A DNA stretch of 64,000 nt from Thalassomonas sp. M1454 (GTDB lineage: Bacteria; Pseudomonadota; Gammaproteobacteria; Enterobacterales; Alteromonadaceae): assembly GCF_007097525.1 (NCBI RefSeq), contig NZ_VKDD01000002.1, positions 124,001-188,000 of the forward strand. Direction: 5' to 3'. The position numbers were made by a program, and so were the translations under genes. The notes beneath the pieces are model-generated. The model made no database searches. It was given only the letters and a program-made list of their open reading frames with translations, and was not told where the DNA came from. This document shows positions 1-8,011 of this stretch, one piece after another (within the stretch, counting starts at the first letter, position 1; the number at the start of each line of letters is the position of its first letter).

Positions 1-1514
1 ATGAAGATATTAATTCGCAACTTTATATAAAAGATTTAGAGAATGAAAACTTACCGGTTAAAGCTCTAACTAAAAGTCGTTTTGAAAAAAGCTCTCCAAC
101 TTGGTCTCCAGATGATCAATCTATTGCTTATATGCGTTTATTGGATGATGGTAGCTGTCAAGTAAGAGTTAAGAACTTACTCACTGAGACAGCCAAGCTC
201 CTTGATGACAAATGTATATTTGAAGAAAACAGACAAACACTTTCATGGTCAAATAATGGTTTAAAACTATTATATCCAAAAGATGTTGATGGTAACTCAA
301 CATTGTTTAGTTTAGATATGATAAGTAAGAAACTGAGCCAAGTTAGCTTTCCTCAAGATGAAGAGCAAGATATTAAAGGTGTTTTTTCTGAGGATGATAG
401 TGAAATAATTTTTATTCGCGAGGAAAAAAGCAAAGCCAAATTAATGCGTTTAAAAGCGAATGGTAAAGAAAAAACAGTGATTGATTATCAAGATGGTATT
501 GTGGGTTTAGCATGGCACTACGCCAGCAATGATGTTTACTTTAGCTTATTTGAGAAAGGTGAATATACAACCTATAAATACAATTTGATGGCGAAAAAAC
601 TGATCCCTACCGATCATATTGATTCATCTTCAAAAATTAGTATTAATCAAAGCGCAAATAGACTTTATTTTTCAAAAATGTCGAATGCCGAATATATCGT
701 GCAGCACTCATTAATAGATGAACGTGAAATTCATCGAGTATTTGGCGTTAATAGTAGTTTCTATGGGCGTTACGTACCTAAAACCGCTGCGGTGATTTAT
801 ATTTCGGGCCGCTCTGGTTATTTAGATTTGTGGATTCAAACCGCAAAAGGAAAAAGAAACCTAACTCGTGGGAAAGGTGGGGTGTTAAGTGCCAATGTAT
901 CACCTGATAGTGAGCACTTTGTTGTAAATTTAAAAGATGATGATAGTAATAAGTATCAACTATTGATTGGTGACTTACCCAAAGGCGACCTTACTCTAAT
1001 TGAAACGGGCGATTTGATCCCTAAAAACCCTACGTGGAGTCGAGATAATAAGGCAATTTACTTTAGCTCTAAATCAAAAGAAACGTCAGGTATTTTTAAG
1101 TTTGAAGTGGCGACTAATGATATTACCCAGATCAGTAGTTCTAATGAAATTTATGCAATTGAAGGTAGTGATGGTTTTATTTATATGGCCAGTGAAGATT
1201 ACTTAGGTATTTTTCAATTTAACCCGCAATCCCAAGAGCGTAAATTGATAGTTAATGATTTAGATAAAGATGACTTTGCCAACTTCTTCTGGGAAAACGA
1301 GCGTCTATATTATCTATCAAGAAATAATAACCGTGACCGTCTAATGATGTATGTGCCAGATGGCGATGATAAAATTGTCACCACCTTTGCTGAAGACACT
1401 GTTGCTAATTTTCTTGGTGTTGCTCCAGCAGATAAAGAGAGCTTTTTAATGACGCGTAAACGAGTTGATGACTCAAGCATTTATTCTACAATGATAATTT
1501 CAACCAATAATTAA
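1..1514 (+). CDS. PD40/TolB-like beta-propeller protein, 5' end missing (probable CadC-type regulator)
   Basis: The reading frame is open from the first bases of the window, so the gene starts upstream; about 500 residues are visible. They consist of repeated propeller blades of the PD40 type, such as SSPTWSPDDQSIAY near the start, NVSPDSEHFVV and NPTWSRDNKAIYFSS. No catalytic residues or Ser-Asp-His hydrolase domain follow, so an S9 peptidase is unlikely. In Colwellia and relatives this propeller is commonly the periplasmic C-terminal half of membrane-bound winged-helix regulators resembling CadC; that assignment is inference because the DNA-binding part is outside the window. An imperfect hairpin (TTAGCC...GGCTAA, about 1531-1564) follows the stop but lacks a T tract. 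Confidence 0.7.
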   Translation, partial: EDINSQLYIKDLENENLPVKALTKSRFEKSSPTWSPDDQSIAYMRLLDDGSCQVRVKNLLTETAKLLDDKCIFEENRQTLSWSNNGLKLLYPKDVDGNSTLFSLDMISKKLSQVSFPQDEEQDIKGVFSEDDSEIIFIREEKSKAKLMRLKANGKEKTVIDYQDGIVGLAWHYASNDVYFSLFEKGEYTTYKYNLMAKKLIPTDHIDSSSKISINQSANRLYFSKMSNAEYIVQHSLIDEREIHRVFGVNSSFYGRYVPKTAAVIYISGRSGYLDLWIQTAKGKRNLTRGKGGVLSANVSPDSEHFVVNLKDDDSNKYQLLIGDLPKGDLTLIETGDLIPKNPTWSRDNKAIYFSSKSKETSGIFKFEVATNDITQISSSNEIYAIEGSDGFIYMASEDYLGIFQFNPQSQERKLIVNDLDKDDFANFFWENERLYYLSRNNNRDRLMMYVPDGDDKIVTTFAEDTVANFLGVAPADKESFLMTRKRVDDSSIYSTMIISTNN

Positions 1515-1563
1515 TCGTTTGTTAATTGCTTTTTAGCCTGAGAAAGAAAGCTTAATCGGGCTA

Positions 1564-1690
1564 ATATCAGTTCTCTTAATTAAGTGGTTTACTTTTTTAT
1601 GAGGGAAAATGGCTAAGTACACAGGTTATACGTTCCAAACATAACCTAAGTACTACTTCCATGTAGGCAAGGCATAAAATTTAATAAGTA
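1564..1690. repeat. Short dispersed repeat, copy A (truncated)
   Basis: This stretch shares TTAATTAAG, a CTTTTT.ATGAGGGAAAA block and CAAGGCATAAAATTTA.TAAGTA with the copies at 50000-50160 and 56717-56846. Its left end (ATATCAGTTCTCTTAATTAAG) is a decayed form of the ATACCAA terminal repeat, it carries an internal insertion of about 35 bases, and the right half is missing. The last part runs into the methyltransferase gene on the minus strand and supplies its stop codon. Confidence 0.65.
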
Positions 1691-2193
1691 TTATTAACCT
1701 TTACTTTATTATTTGTGTCTCTACTTGATTTAATTAGCTCGTCGCCTTGCAGCCTTTCTATGTTCTTAGCTAATCTATCATAAAGAACTACATTTACCGT
1801 TGCCGCTAAATTCATACAGCCAATTGTTGGCACATACACGACCGAATCGGCATTATCAATTATCTCTTGATCAATAGTTCCATCTTCTGGGCCAAATATA
1901 TAATAAGCATTGCTCGGATGTTTAAACTCAGGAAGAGAAATTGCGCCTTCAACTAAATCCACACAAACTATTTTAGCGCCTGAGGGCACACAAGAGAGTA
2001 ATGATTGTGTTTCGGTTAAAGGAATTGTTGCAGATGCATTTTTGGTATCGGTATGAAACTTTGCTGCATGGGTATACCTTGAACCAGAATAAAATACTGA
2101 ATCAACTTGATAACAGCCACTTGCTCGCATAATTGAGCCTACATTGCTTGGGCTTTTTGGGTTGACTAAACCTATCGTTGCTTTTTTTAACAT
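1681..2193 (-). CDS. SpoU/TrmH-family (SPOUT) RNA 2'-O-methyltransferase
   Basis: A 170-residue single-domain SPOUT methyltransferase, expected to transfer a methyl group from S-adenosylmethionine to a ribose 2'-OH of tRNA or rRNA in the cytosol. Motif 1 is SPSNVGSIMRA (residues 14-24), motif 2 is FGPEDGTI (100-107) and motif 3 is PTIGCMNLAATVNVVLYDR (122-140), which together form the trefoil-knot cofactor site. Motif 3 lacks the usual SLNVS wording, so the protein is not a textbook TrmL or TrmH and the target base cannot be named. The C-terminal NNTY and the stop codon come from repeat copy A, so the original end of the gene may have been different. It is transcribed alone, away from its neighbours. 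Confidence 0.85.
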   Translation of the reverse strand: MLKKATIGLVNPKSPSNVGSIMRASGCYQVDSVFYSGSRYTHAAKFHTDTKNASATIPLTETQSLLSCVPSGAKIVCVDLVEGAISLPEFKHPSNAYYIFGPEDGTIDQEIIDNADSVVYVPTIGCMNLAATVNVVLYDRLAKNIERLQGDELIKSSRDTNNKVKVNNTY

Positions 2194-2249
2194 GATTCAT
2201 CCACAGTTATTAACTGGGCAAATTATATAATAATTTAATGGGGTTTTGG

Positions 2250-2280
2250 AAAAAAAGACGAGCAGCTAAACTGCTCGTTA
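2250..2280 (-). terminator. Intrinsic terminator of the small exported-protein gene
   Basis: On the minus strand an ACGAGCAG/CTGCTCGT stem with a five-base loop is followed by seven T residues. It lies between the small gene at 2316-2486 and the methyltransferase, so it separates two minus-strand transcripts. Confidence 0.8.
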
Positions 2281-2315
2281 ATCAGACATATTGAGGGAAG
2301 AAATTTTTCAATCAA

Positions 2316-2486
2316 CTAACAATGACTTTGTCGGTTTAACTTCGTAAAGTCAGTCATGTAATAAGTTTGATAAATATCACTATGGTTTATTAGCTGCGCA
2401 TAATTTTGTGCAGAGAAAACTTTTGCTGAGCTCGTTGTAATAAGAGCCGTGAAAATAATAATTAAGGCCGTAGCCAATTTGTTCAT
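2316..2486 (-). CDS. Small exported protein, 56 residues, unknown function
   Basis: I read an ATG-initiated frame of 56 codons with a good ribosome binding site (AAGGA, 7 bases before the ATG) and an intrinsic terminator directly downstream. The N-terminus MNKLATALIIIFTALITTSSA is a basic start plus a hydrophobic core ending at SSA-K, with a second possible cleavage at FSA-Q, so a mature peptide of about 30 residues would reach the periplasm. That peptide is rich in Tyr, Asn and Gln and ends in Cys. I do not recognise a family. Ribosome binding site, signal peptide and terminator together make it a likely real gene despite its size. Confidence 0.65.
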   Translation of the reverse strand: MNKLATALIIIFTALITTSSAKVFSAQNYAQLINHSDIYQTYYMTDFTKLNRQSHC

Positions 2487-2791
2487 AACTAAATTCCTTA
2501 TTTGATTAAGCTTAATTTTATATATCTTTTGGCTGTAATTTATATTGAGAAGGTTATTTTTAAAGGATTAAATATTTAATATATAAAACAGTGTGTTGCG
2601 TTCAGTATTTGGACTTTTTCTTGTAGTCATTTTATTTTCATCATGTTTATTTAATTAAAATCAACACGATTTTCGAGTCGAAAATTATGTTTTGTTGTTG
2701 TTTTTGTAATATTACAAAATAACTTTCATTTTGTGTTTGTTTTCTGTTAACATCCTGAAAAAATAAAGTTGTATGTAGTTGGAGCGTTACT
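2487..2791. other. AT-rich intergenic region between divergent small genes
   Basis: About 305 bases without a convincing reading frame. It must hold the promoters of the small exported protein (minus) and of the 122-residue protein (plus), but no -35/-10 pair stands out in this very AT-rich DNA. Confidence 0.5.
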
Positions 2792-3160
2792 GTGAAAGAT
2801 TCTATAAAAATTAATATTTGTTTAAATGGGCATGAACAGCAATGTCATAATGCGCTATCAAAAGTGATTTCTGAAAAGCTATTACTAAAAAAAATTGAGT
2901 TTTATGAGCGTATGGCTAGAGTGTCTCAGCAGTATGATGAAAGAGCAGGGGTTGACCTAAACTCTTTAACAATCAACAAACTTAGCTTAAATGAAAATTC
3001 AGGTAAAGTGGATGTAACATATCTTTGGGATGCGTATCATGATTTTGAAGATATTAGCGCATCCGCTCAAGTGCAAGATATTTGGCGCTTTCGTGTTGAA
3101 AATAATCAGGCTGTATTTAAATTAGATTTGCCTGAACAGCATTTAAGCCACGAAATTTAA
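2792..3160 (+). CDS. Hypothetical protein, 122 residues
   Basis: A soluble, acidic 122-residue protein without signal peptide or membrane segment; I do not recognise its family. The start is GTG at 2792, supported by GGAG eight bases upstream. Predicted strands (IKINICLN, LTINKLSLNENSGKVDVTYLW, WRFRVENNQAVFKL) around a central helix suggest an alpha/beta fold. Its last 44 bases overlap the 3' end of the convergent metalloprotease gene on the opposite strand, with no terminator between them. It could be an orphan stress or housekeeping protein; nothing around it points to a role. Confidence 0.6.
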   Translation: MKDSIKINICLNGHEQQCHNALSKVISEKLLLKKIEFYERMARVSQQYDERAGVDLNSLTINKLSLNENSGKVDVTYLWDAYHDFEDISASAQVQDIWRFRVENNQAVFKLDLPEQHLSHEI

Positions 3161-4940
3161 ACCTTACAATTATTGTCTTTAGCTGTGTTCTTCTCAATAT
3201 AATAAATACAATGAACAATATACTATAGAGGTGGCAAGTCCCAGAGCCACTCTCTTTAGTAGCGCTTTTAATACTAGTTGTATTTTGTTGTTCTATTGTT
3301 TTATCAATTGCCTTGTCATTATCAATTATCTCAATAATTACCCTTTCCAGTGAGTTGTTTTCAGGGGTAGTTAATATCAAATTAAAGCGCTCATCTTCTT
3401 CATAAAGTTCATCATCAATTAACTGCAAGTTAATACTTGCTATCTCTTGCTCACTAGCAAATTCAATGTTGAGCTCTGGTTGAATAAAATCTTGGATCAA
3501 TTTGGCGGAATCGGTTTCAACTGAAAGTTTTGCACTTAGAGGGCCACTTGTACCGCCAACCCTTATTAGCGGTATGGTTATTTGTTGATCATTTTCGTTA
3601 AAAGTAAATATATGTCGAGTAAAGCTAATACTACCTTTGTGGTGATTATTAATGAGAGGGTTTAATTTTTGCTTAATTTCGTCATTGTTTGTTATGCCAT
3701 CTTTATCAAAATCTAAGTTTTCTTGGCTGTTGTCACAATTTAATGGCGGGGTAAAATTTGCAACATTTGCAAATAACTTAATGTAATTAATTTGCCAGCA
3801 ATAGATAGGGTTATTAATTAGGTTAAGGTTAAGCCAGTACTTTCTTTGATTTAATATCGGTGAAATATCATTTATTTTATTATGACTCAGATTTAAATTA
3901 ATTAACCTTGGTAACGACTTAAGGCTGTCAATCGATTGAATTGAGTTATTGCTAAGATCTAAAGTATGTAAATTAAAAAACTGCTCTAATTGATAAACAT
4001 TATCTATGGCAAGTTCTTTACAGTTAAGTTTAGTTATTAACCCTGAGTAGCTAGTGCGTGCCTTATTGAAGGTGTTTGTTATGCATTGTTTAAGTTTAGT
4101 ATCTTCAATTCTATCAATGGAGCTTACTAATAAAGTTTTATCGGGTAAGTCGCGCAGTAAATCTTGAGCCTGAAAACGAACTAAATTTAATGCTTTACTC
4201 GCATTTGCACCATCTCTAGCATCTGTGTTTTTAACGCCACATGCTTGGTTTTCGCAGCTAAGGTTAGGGTTTGAAAAAATAAACTTACGATTATTGCTAT
4301 TGAATGTTTCGGCATGTGCCATCACGGTGATGAACTTTTCATTTATGCCATAGCCTGTAGCATAATCAAAGCTAAAGCCTTTATTAGGTAGCTGCTTACG
4401 AGAGTGGCTTAACCCTAAGTTATGGCCAATTTCATGGGCAAGAATATAGTCTTCATCATCAATACTTACGTAGCTAAACATAAACTCTGAAAAGCTACTG
4501 ATATCTCCCAAGTAGCCATTTTTCCATGAAAATCCACCAATTTGTGAAGCATTACTTGGCCTTAGTAATGCCACTAAATCGGCCCCAGCTCTGTACTTTT
4601 TATTAAGGATATCCAAAAACGCAGGATGACTAGCATTAGTTAATAGTTGCAAAGCATCAATGGCTGAATAGCTATCTGGAAAATCAACTTGTATAGTCCC
4701 TGCCGATTTCAAACTAATTTTAACTAAACTATCAGCAAATATTTTATTTGTTGTTGCAATTAGTTCATTGATACGTTTTTGAGGGTCACCAGCATAGAGA
4801 GTGTTTACTGTTTTAGAATAGACAAACAATACTTTAATTTCTGCTTGTCCGGGTAATTCAATAGGCTCTTCTATGCTATGAGTTGTAGTCGCTGCAATTA
4901 AGCAAAAGATCGCAAACATTTTTAATAAGTGTTGAGACAC
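3117..4940 (-). CDS. Secreted zinc metalloprotease with leucine-rich repeats, Ca-binding loop and Calx-beta domain
   Basis: A 607-residue modular exoprotease. Residues 1-22 form a signal peptide. The catalytic domain has the metzincin signature HEIGHNLGLSH (169-179) and a downstream Met-turn (VMAHA, 206-210), so it should bind zinc through three histidines and cut peptide bonds outside the cytoplasm. Then come leucine-rich repeats (about 305-380, LxxLxLxxNxI pattern), a calcium-loop sequence DFDKDGITNNDE (410-421) as in thrombospondin type 3 repeats, and a Calx-beta domain (about 435-543). The C-terminus has a Gly-Ser-Gly-Cys stretch, a hydrophobic segment and RR (564-584), resembling the GlyGly-CTERM/rhombosortase sorting signal; unusually, 23 more residues follow. 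Those extra residues overlap the neighbouring convergent gene, which suggests an ancestral stop codon was lost. Exact protease family (M12B- or M43-like) is not settled. Confidence 0.8.
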   Translation of the reverse strand: MSQHLLKMFAIFCLIAATTTHSIEEPIELPGQAEIKVLFVYSKTVNTLYAGDPQKRINELIATTNKIFADSLVKISLKSAGTIQVDFPDSYSAIDALQLLTNASHPAFLDILNKKYRAGADLVALLRPSNASQIGGFSWKNGYLGDISSFSEFMFSYVSIDDEDYILAHEIGHNLGLSHSRKQLPNKGFSFDYATGYGINEKFITVMAHAETFNSNNRKFIFSNPNLSCENQACGVKNTDARDGANASKALNLVRFQAQDLLRDLPDKTLLVSSIDRIEDTKLKQCITNTFNKARTSYSGLITKLNCKELAIDNVYQLEQFFNLHTLDLSNNSIQSIDSLKSLPRLINLNLSHNKINDISPILNQRKYWLNLNLINNPIYCWQINYIKLFANVANFTPPLNCDNSQENLDFDKDGITNNDEIKQKLNPLINNHHKGSISFTRHIFTFNENDQQITIPLIRVGGTSGPLSAKLSVETDSAKLIQDFIQPELNIEFASEQEIASINLQLIDDELYEEDERFNLILTTPENNSLERVIIEIIDNDKAIDKTIEQQNTTSIKSATKESGSGTCHLYSILFIVFIILRRTQLKTIIVRFKFRGLNAVQANLI

Positions 4941-5062
4941 AATAAAACCTTATTCCTTGGTTTGTTCTTATTATTAAATGTTAAAGTGGGGTGATTATAT
5001 AAATTTTTGTCGCTAAGTTAGTCTAAGCATAGTTCAATAACTCCATAGTTATATTTTTAAAT

Positions 5063-5090
5063 AAAAAAAGCCTGATAAAATCAGGCTTTG
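5063..5090 (-). terminator. Intrinsic terminator of the M2 peptidase gene
   Basis: AAAGCCTGAT/ATCAGGCTTT stem with an AAA loop; on the minus strand it is followed by a run of seven T residues. It lies 27 bases beyond the peptidase stop codon. Confidence 0.85.
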
Positions 5091-5116
5091 AATAACGTTA
5101 AACTAGAGTGTTGTTG

Positions 5117-6955
5117 TTAAAAACCACACTGTCTACCTTGGTTTTTTTGATCTAACCAAGCTTGTAGCGGCGCAAAATAATCAAGGATTGCTGTCGCATC
5201 CATTTGCTCAGAGCCGGTTAAAACTTTATGAGCATTTTGCCAAGGTTGGCTTGAACCCATTTCAAGTACTTGGTTCAATTTAGCGCCTGCGGCTTTATTA
5301 TTGTAAATAGAGCAGCGGTGAATTGACTCTTCATTACCGGCAATCTCACATAGTGATTTATGAAATTCAAATTGTAAGATATGTGCCAAGAAATAACGTG
5401 AATAAGGAACATTACCAGGTACATGGTATTTTGAACCAGGATCAAAGTCTGTTTCTGCACGTGCTATCGGAGCTTGCACACCTTGATATTTCTCACGTAA
5501 TTGCCACCAAGCATCGTTATAGTTTTCTGGTGTAATTTCACCGTTAAATACTTTCCAGCGCCATTGATCAACCATAAGACCAAATGGAATAAAGGCAATT
5601 TTTTCTAATGCCATTTTCATTAATAGGCCAATATCTTTTGACTCATCAGGCACATTATCAATTAAGCCTATCTCTTTAAGATAGCTAGGCGTAACTGAAA
5701 GGGCGATAGTATCCCCAATTGCTTCATGAAAGCCATCGTTAGCACTATTTTGGAAGTAAACTGGTTGGTCTTTATATGCTCGTTGGTAGAAGTTATGGCC
5801 TAGCTCATGGTGAATGGTTGAGAAATCTTCGCCATTTTTTTGAATACACATTTTAATTCGAATGTCATCTTGAGAGTCTAGATTCCAAGCGGATGCATGA
5901 CAAACAACGTCTCTATCTGCAGGTTTAGTGAATAAAGAGCGCTCCCAAAAAGTATCAGGTAATTGTTCAAAGCCAAGTGAGGTAAAGAATTTTTCTGCCC
6001 CTTTAACCATGTCAATTTCTGTGTATTCATGTTTTGCTAATTGCTCAGTTACATCATAGCCAGGATCGGCATCTTCAGGTCCAACAAGATCATAAACATT
6101 GCCCCAACTTTGTGCCCACATGTTACCTAATAAATGAGCCGGTATTGCTTGGTCTTGAGGAACTTTATCTTCACCATAGTGCTCGCCTAACTCAGCACGA
6201 ACGTGACAATGCAAAGCATCGTATAAAGGCTTAACTTGCCCCCATAGTCTATCTAATTCTTGAGCAAATTCATCTGATGACATGTCATAGTTTGAACGCC
6301 ACATCGCACCTAAATCACTATAGCCTAAGCCTTGTGCGCCTTCGTTGGCTAATTCTACTTCACGCTCGTATAAAGGTTTCATTTTAGGGCTAATTGTACG
6401 CCAACCCTGCCAAGCATCGAGTAACTCATTGTAGTCACGCGAAGAAGCCATAATTGCAGATAAATCACCTAAGCTTTGTTTTTCACCTTCAGCATTGGTG
6501 TAACTGCCTTTACCATACATACCGCCAAGCTCTGCTGCAATTTTTGCAAGCTCTGCGCTTTTAGCACTATCTTGAGGGGCTGGTAATACTAAGGCTTGTT
6601 TTAATATGTTTAATTTACGGCGTTGAGCATCACTTACTTCGATGTCGTCAAACTTAGCTGCTTGCAGAGCAAAGCGCACACCTGCTTCCGTGTATTCTTG
6701 AGCGGCTGCTGCTGATAAGTCAGCTGAATCTTCGGTAATAAAATTTTGATAGATCCATTCAACTTTTGCCCCTTCATTATTAAGGCGCACTAATTCTTTT
6801 TCAGTTTCAGCAATAAAGTTGTTAACATCTTGTACTGTATAAGTTTTTTGTACAGATGATTTGTTTTCCGATGAGGGGTTAGTGTCACAAGCACTTAGGG
6901 CTAATGATGCTGCAACCATGGTGGCTGCTGTAGATAATTTAAATTTAGATAACAT
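5117..6955 (-). CDS. Peptidyl-dipeptidase A-like M2 family metallopeptidase, lipoprotein
   Basis: A 612-residue homologue of angiotensin-converting enzyme, which removes C-terminal dipeptides from oligopeptides. I start it at 6955 because the sequence from MLSKFKL gives a proper lipoprotein signal peptide with the lipobox LSAC (Cys 23); a frame extension of 20 residues upstream is spared. The zinc site is HHELGH (382-387) with the third ligand in GFHEAIGD (Glu 411), the same spacing as in ACE, and the length is typical of single-domain bacterial M2 enzymes. The protein should be anchored in the envelope facing the periplasm, where it would recycle peptides. There is no clear Shine-Dalgarno sequence; the gene is monocistronic with its own terminator. 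Confidence 0.92.
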   Translation of the reverse strand: MLSKFKLSTAATMVAASLALSACDTNPSSENKSSVQKTYTVQDVNNFIAETEKELVRLNNEGAKVEWIYQNFITEDSADLSAAAAQEYTEAGVRFALQAAKFDDIEVSDAQRRKLNILKQALVLPAPQDSAKSAELAKIAAELGGMYGKGSYTNAEGEKQSLGDLSAIMASSRDYNELLDAWQGWRTISPKMKPLYEREVELANEGAQGLGYSDLGAMWRSNYDMSSDEFAQELDRLWGQVKPLYDALHCHVRAELGEHYGEDKVPQDQAIPAHLLGNMWAQSWGNVYDLVGPEDADPGYDVTEQLAKHEYTEIDMVKGAEKFFTSLGFEQLPDTFWERSLFTKPADRDVVCHASAWNLDSQDDIRIKMCIQKNGEDFSTIHHELGHNFYQRAYKDQPVYFQNSANDGFHEAIGDTIALSVTPSYLKEIGLIDNVPDESKDIGLLMKMALEKIAFIPFGLMVDQWRWKVFNGEITPENYNDAWWQLREKYQGVQAPIARAETDFDPGSKYHVPGNVPYSRYFLAHILQFEFHKSLCEIAGNEESIHRCSIYNNKAAGAKLNQVLEMGSSQPWQNAHKVLTGSEQMDATAILDYFAPLQAWLDQKNQGRQCGF

Positions 6956-7230
6956 TTTGTGTACTATTGTAATTATTTGTATTGTTAATAGCGGAGTATA
7001 TTCGAAACTAGACAAGAGAACAAAACTTTCTATTTATGACAGGTAAAAAATAGACCCAGAAGCGATTTGACAGATCGGGCTAATGGGTCCAGGGAGAATC
7101 GTATTATGTATTTAATTATGGCGCAAAAATTATATTTTGCTTAGTTTTTGTGCTGTTATTTTTTTATCAATAAAGCCCTACTTAAAATAAAAAATAATTC
7201 TGTTTAATTTGCCTAAAAAGCACTTGTTAC
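6956..7230. other. Intergenic region between the peptidase and psrA
   Basis: Divergent promoter region. A weak GACCC...GGGTC pairing is visible around 7050-7095; otherwise I see only AT-rich sequence and no small gene. Confidence 0.4.
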
Positions 7231-7260
7231 TTGACACTTTTATTTACACCTGTCATTTTA
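7231..7260 (+). promoter_or_regulatory. Candidate sigma-70 promoter of psrA
   Basis: A perfect -35 TTGACA at 7231-7236 is followed after 18 bases by a weak -10 (ATTTTA, 7255-7260). The candidate PsrA box overlaps and follows the -10, as expected for self-repression. Confidence 0.45.
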
Positions 7261-7272
7261 AACGGGTGTTTG
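7260..7272. promoter_or_regulatory. Candidate PsrA box (AAAC-N4-GTTTG)
   Basis: AAACGGGTGTTTG matches the Pseudomonas PsrA consensus (G/C)AAAC-N2-4-GTTT(G/C), quoted from memory, except for the outer left base. It lies 36 bases before the ATG of the TetR regulator that looks like PsrA, which fits autoregulation. Confidence 0.5.
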
Positions 7273-7307
7273 ATATTTGGAATTAATAAAATAATTTGGC
7301 GTAGTTA

Positions 7308-7934
7308 ATGGATACAAAAACAAAAATACTTAATGCGGCTGAGCTATTGTTCGCTGACAAAGGCTTCACCGGGACATCTCTGCGCGAAATCACCAGTATT
7401 GCCGAAGTGAACTTAGCTGCGGTTAATTACCACTTTGGCTCAAAAAAAGAACTTATTAAAGCGTTAATGAAACGCTATTTAGATGAGTTAACCCCATCAT
7501 TAGTGAAATCTTTAACCGAAGTTTTAGAATCAGAAGAAGAGCAAGACCTTGAGGATGTATTTTCTGCATTTGTGGAGCCCTTGCTAAGCCTTAATGAACT
7601 TAGAGAAAATGGCACGAGTAATTTTTTACAACTTCTAGGGCACAGTTATACTGATAGCCAAGGTTTCTTGCGTTGGTTCATTACCACTAATTATCCTGGA
7701 ATTATTGACAATTTCACCGCAGCGGTTCATAAAGTTTATCCAGAGTTATCTTCAGAAGACATCTTTTGGCGTTTACACTTTACTATGGGGACGGCAGTTT
7801 TTACCATGTCATCGACTGAGGCTTTAATTGATATAGCCAGTAATGATTTTGGCTTAAAATTAGATGTTGCCGATGTAATTAAGCGAATAATTCCTTATGT
7901 TGCTGCTGGTGTTGGTGCACCAATTTCAAAATAA
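7308..7934 (+). CDS. psrA: TetR-family regulator, PsrA-like (fatty-acid responsive)
   Basis: A 208-residue TetR regulator with the helix-turn-helix in residues 1-50. The stretch SLREITSIAEVNLAAVNYHF followed by GSKKELI is close to Pseudomonas PsrA, a repressor released by long-chain fatty acids or acyl-CoA that controls beta-oxidation genes and, in Pseudomonas, rpoS. Two context features support this: a PsrA-type box sits in its own promoter, and nagZ follows directly, as in Pseudomonas (psrA-nagZ). The C-terminal ligand domain is ordinary in length. A generic TetR regulator of another ligand cannot be excluded. The gap to nagZ is 77 bases without an obvious terminator, so the two may be co-transcribed. 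Confidence 0.75.
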   Translation: MDTKTKILNAAELLFADKGFTGTSLREITSIAEVNLAAVNYHFGSKKELIKALMKRYLDELTPSLVKSLTEVLESEEEQDLEDVFSAFVEPLLSLNELRENGTSNFLQLLGHSYTDSQGFLRWFITTNYPGIIDNFTAAVHKVYPELSSEDIFWRLHFTMGTAVFTMSSTEALIDIASNDFGLKLDVADVIKRIIPYVAAGVGAPISK

Positions 7935-8011
7935 TAACATTTAAAAACTTAGTTAATGTAAAATCGAGCTTTTTAAATATGGCTTAAATAGCCTTTTATA
8001 GTTGAGTAAAT

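Noticed and set aside
1531-1564. Terminator behind the propeller gene
   Set aside because: TTAGCC...GGCTAA stem has a long loop and no T tract.
7050-7095. Structured RNA or riboswitch upstream of the M2 peptidase or psrA
   Set aside because: Only a five-base GACCC/GGGTC pairing across a long loop; no known riboswitch core recognised.
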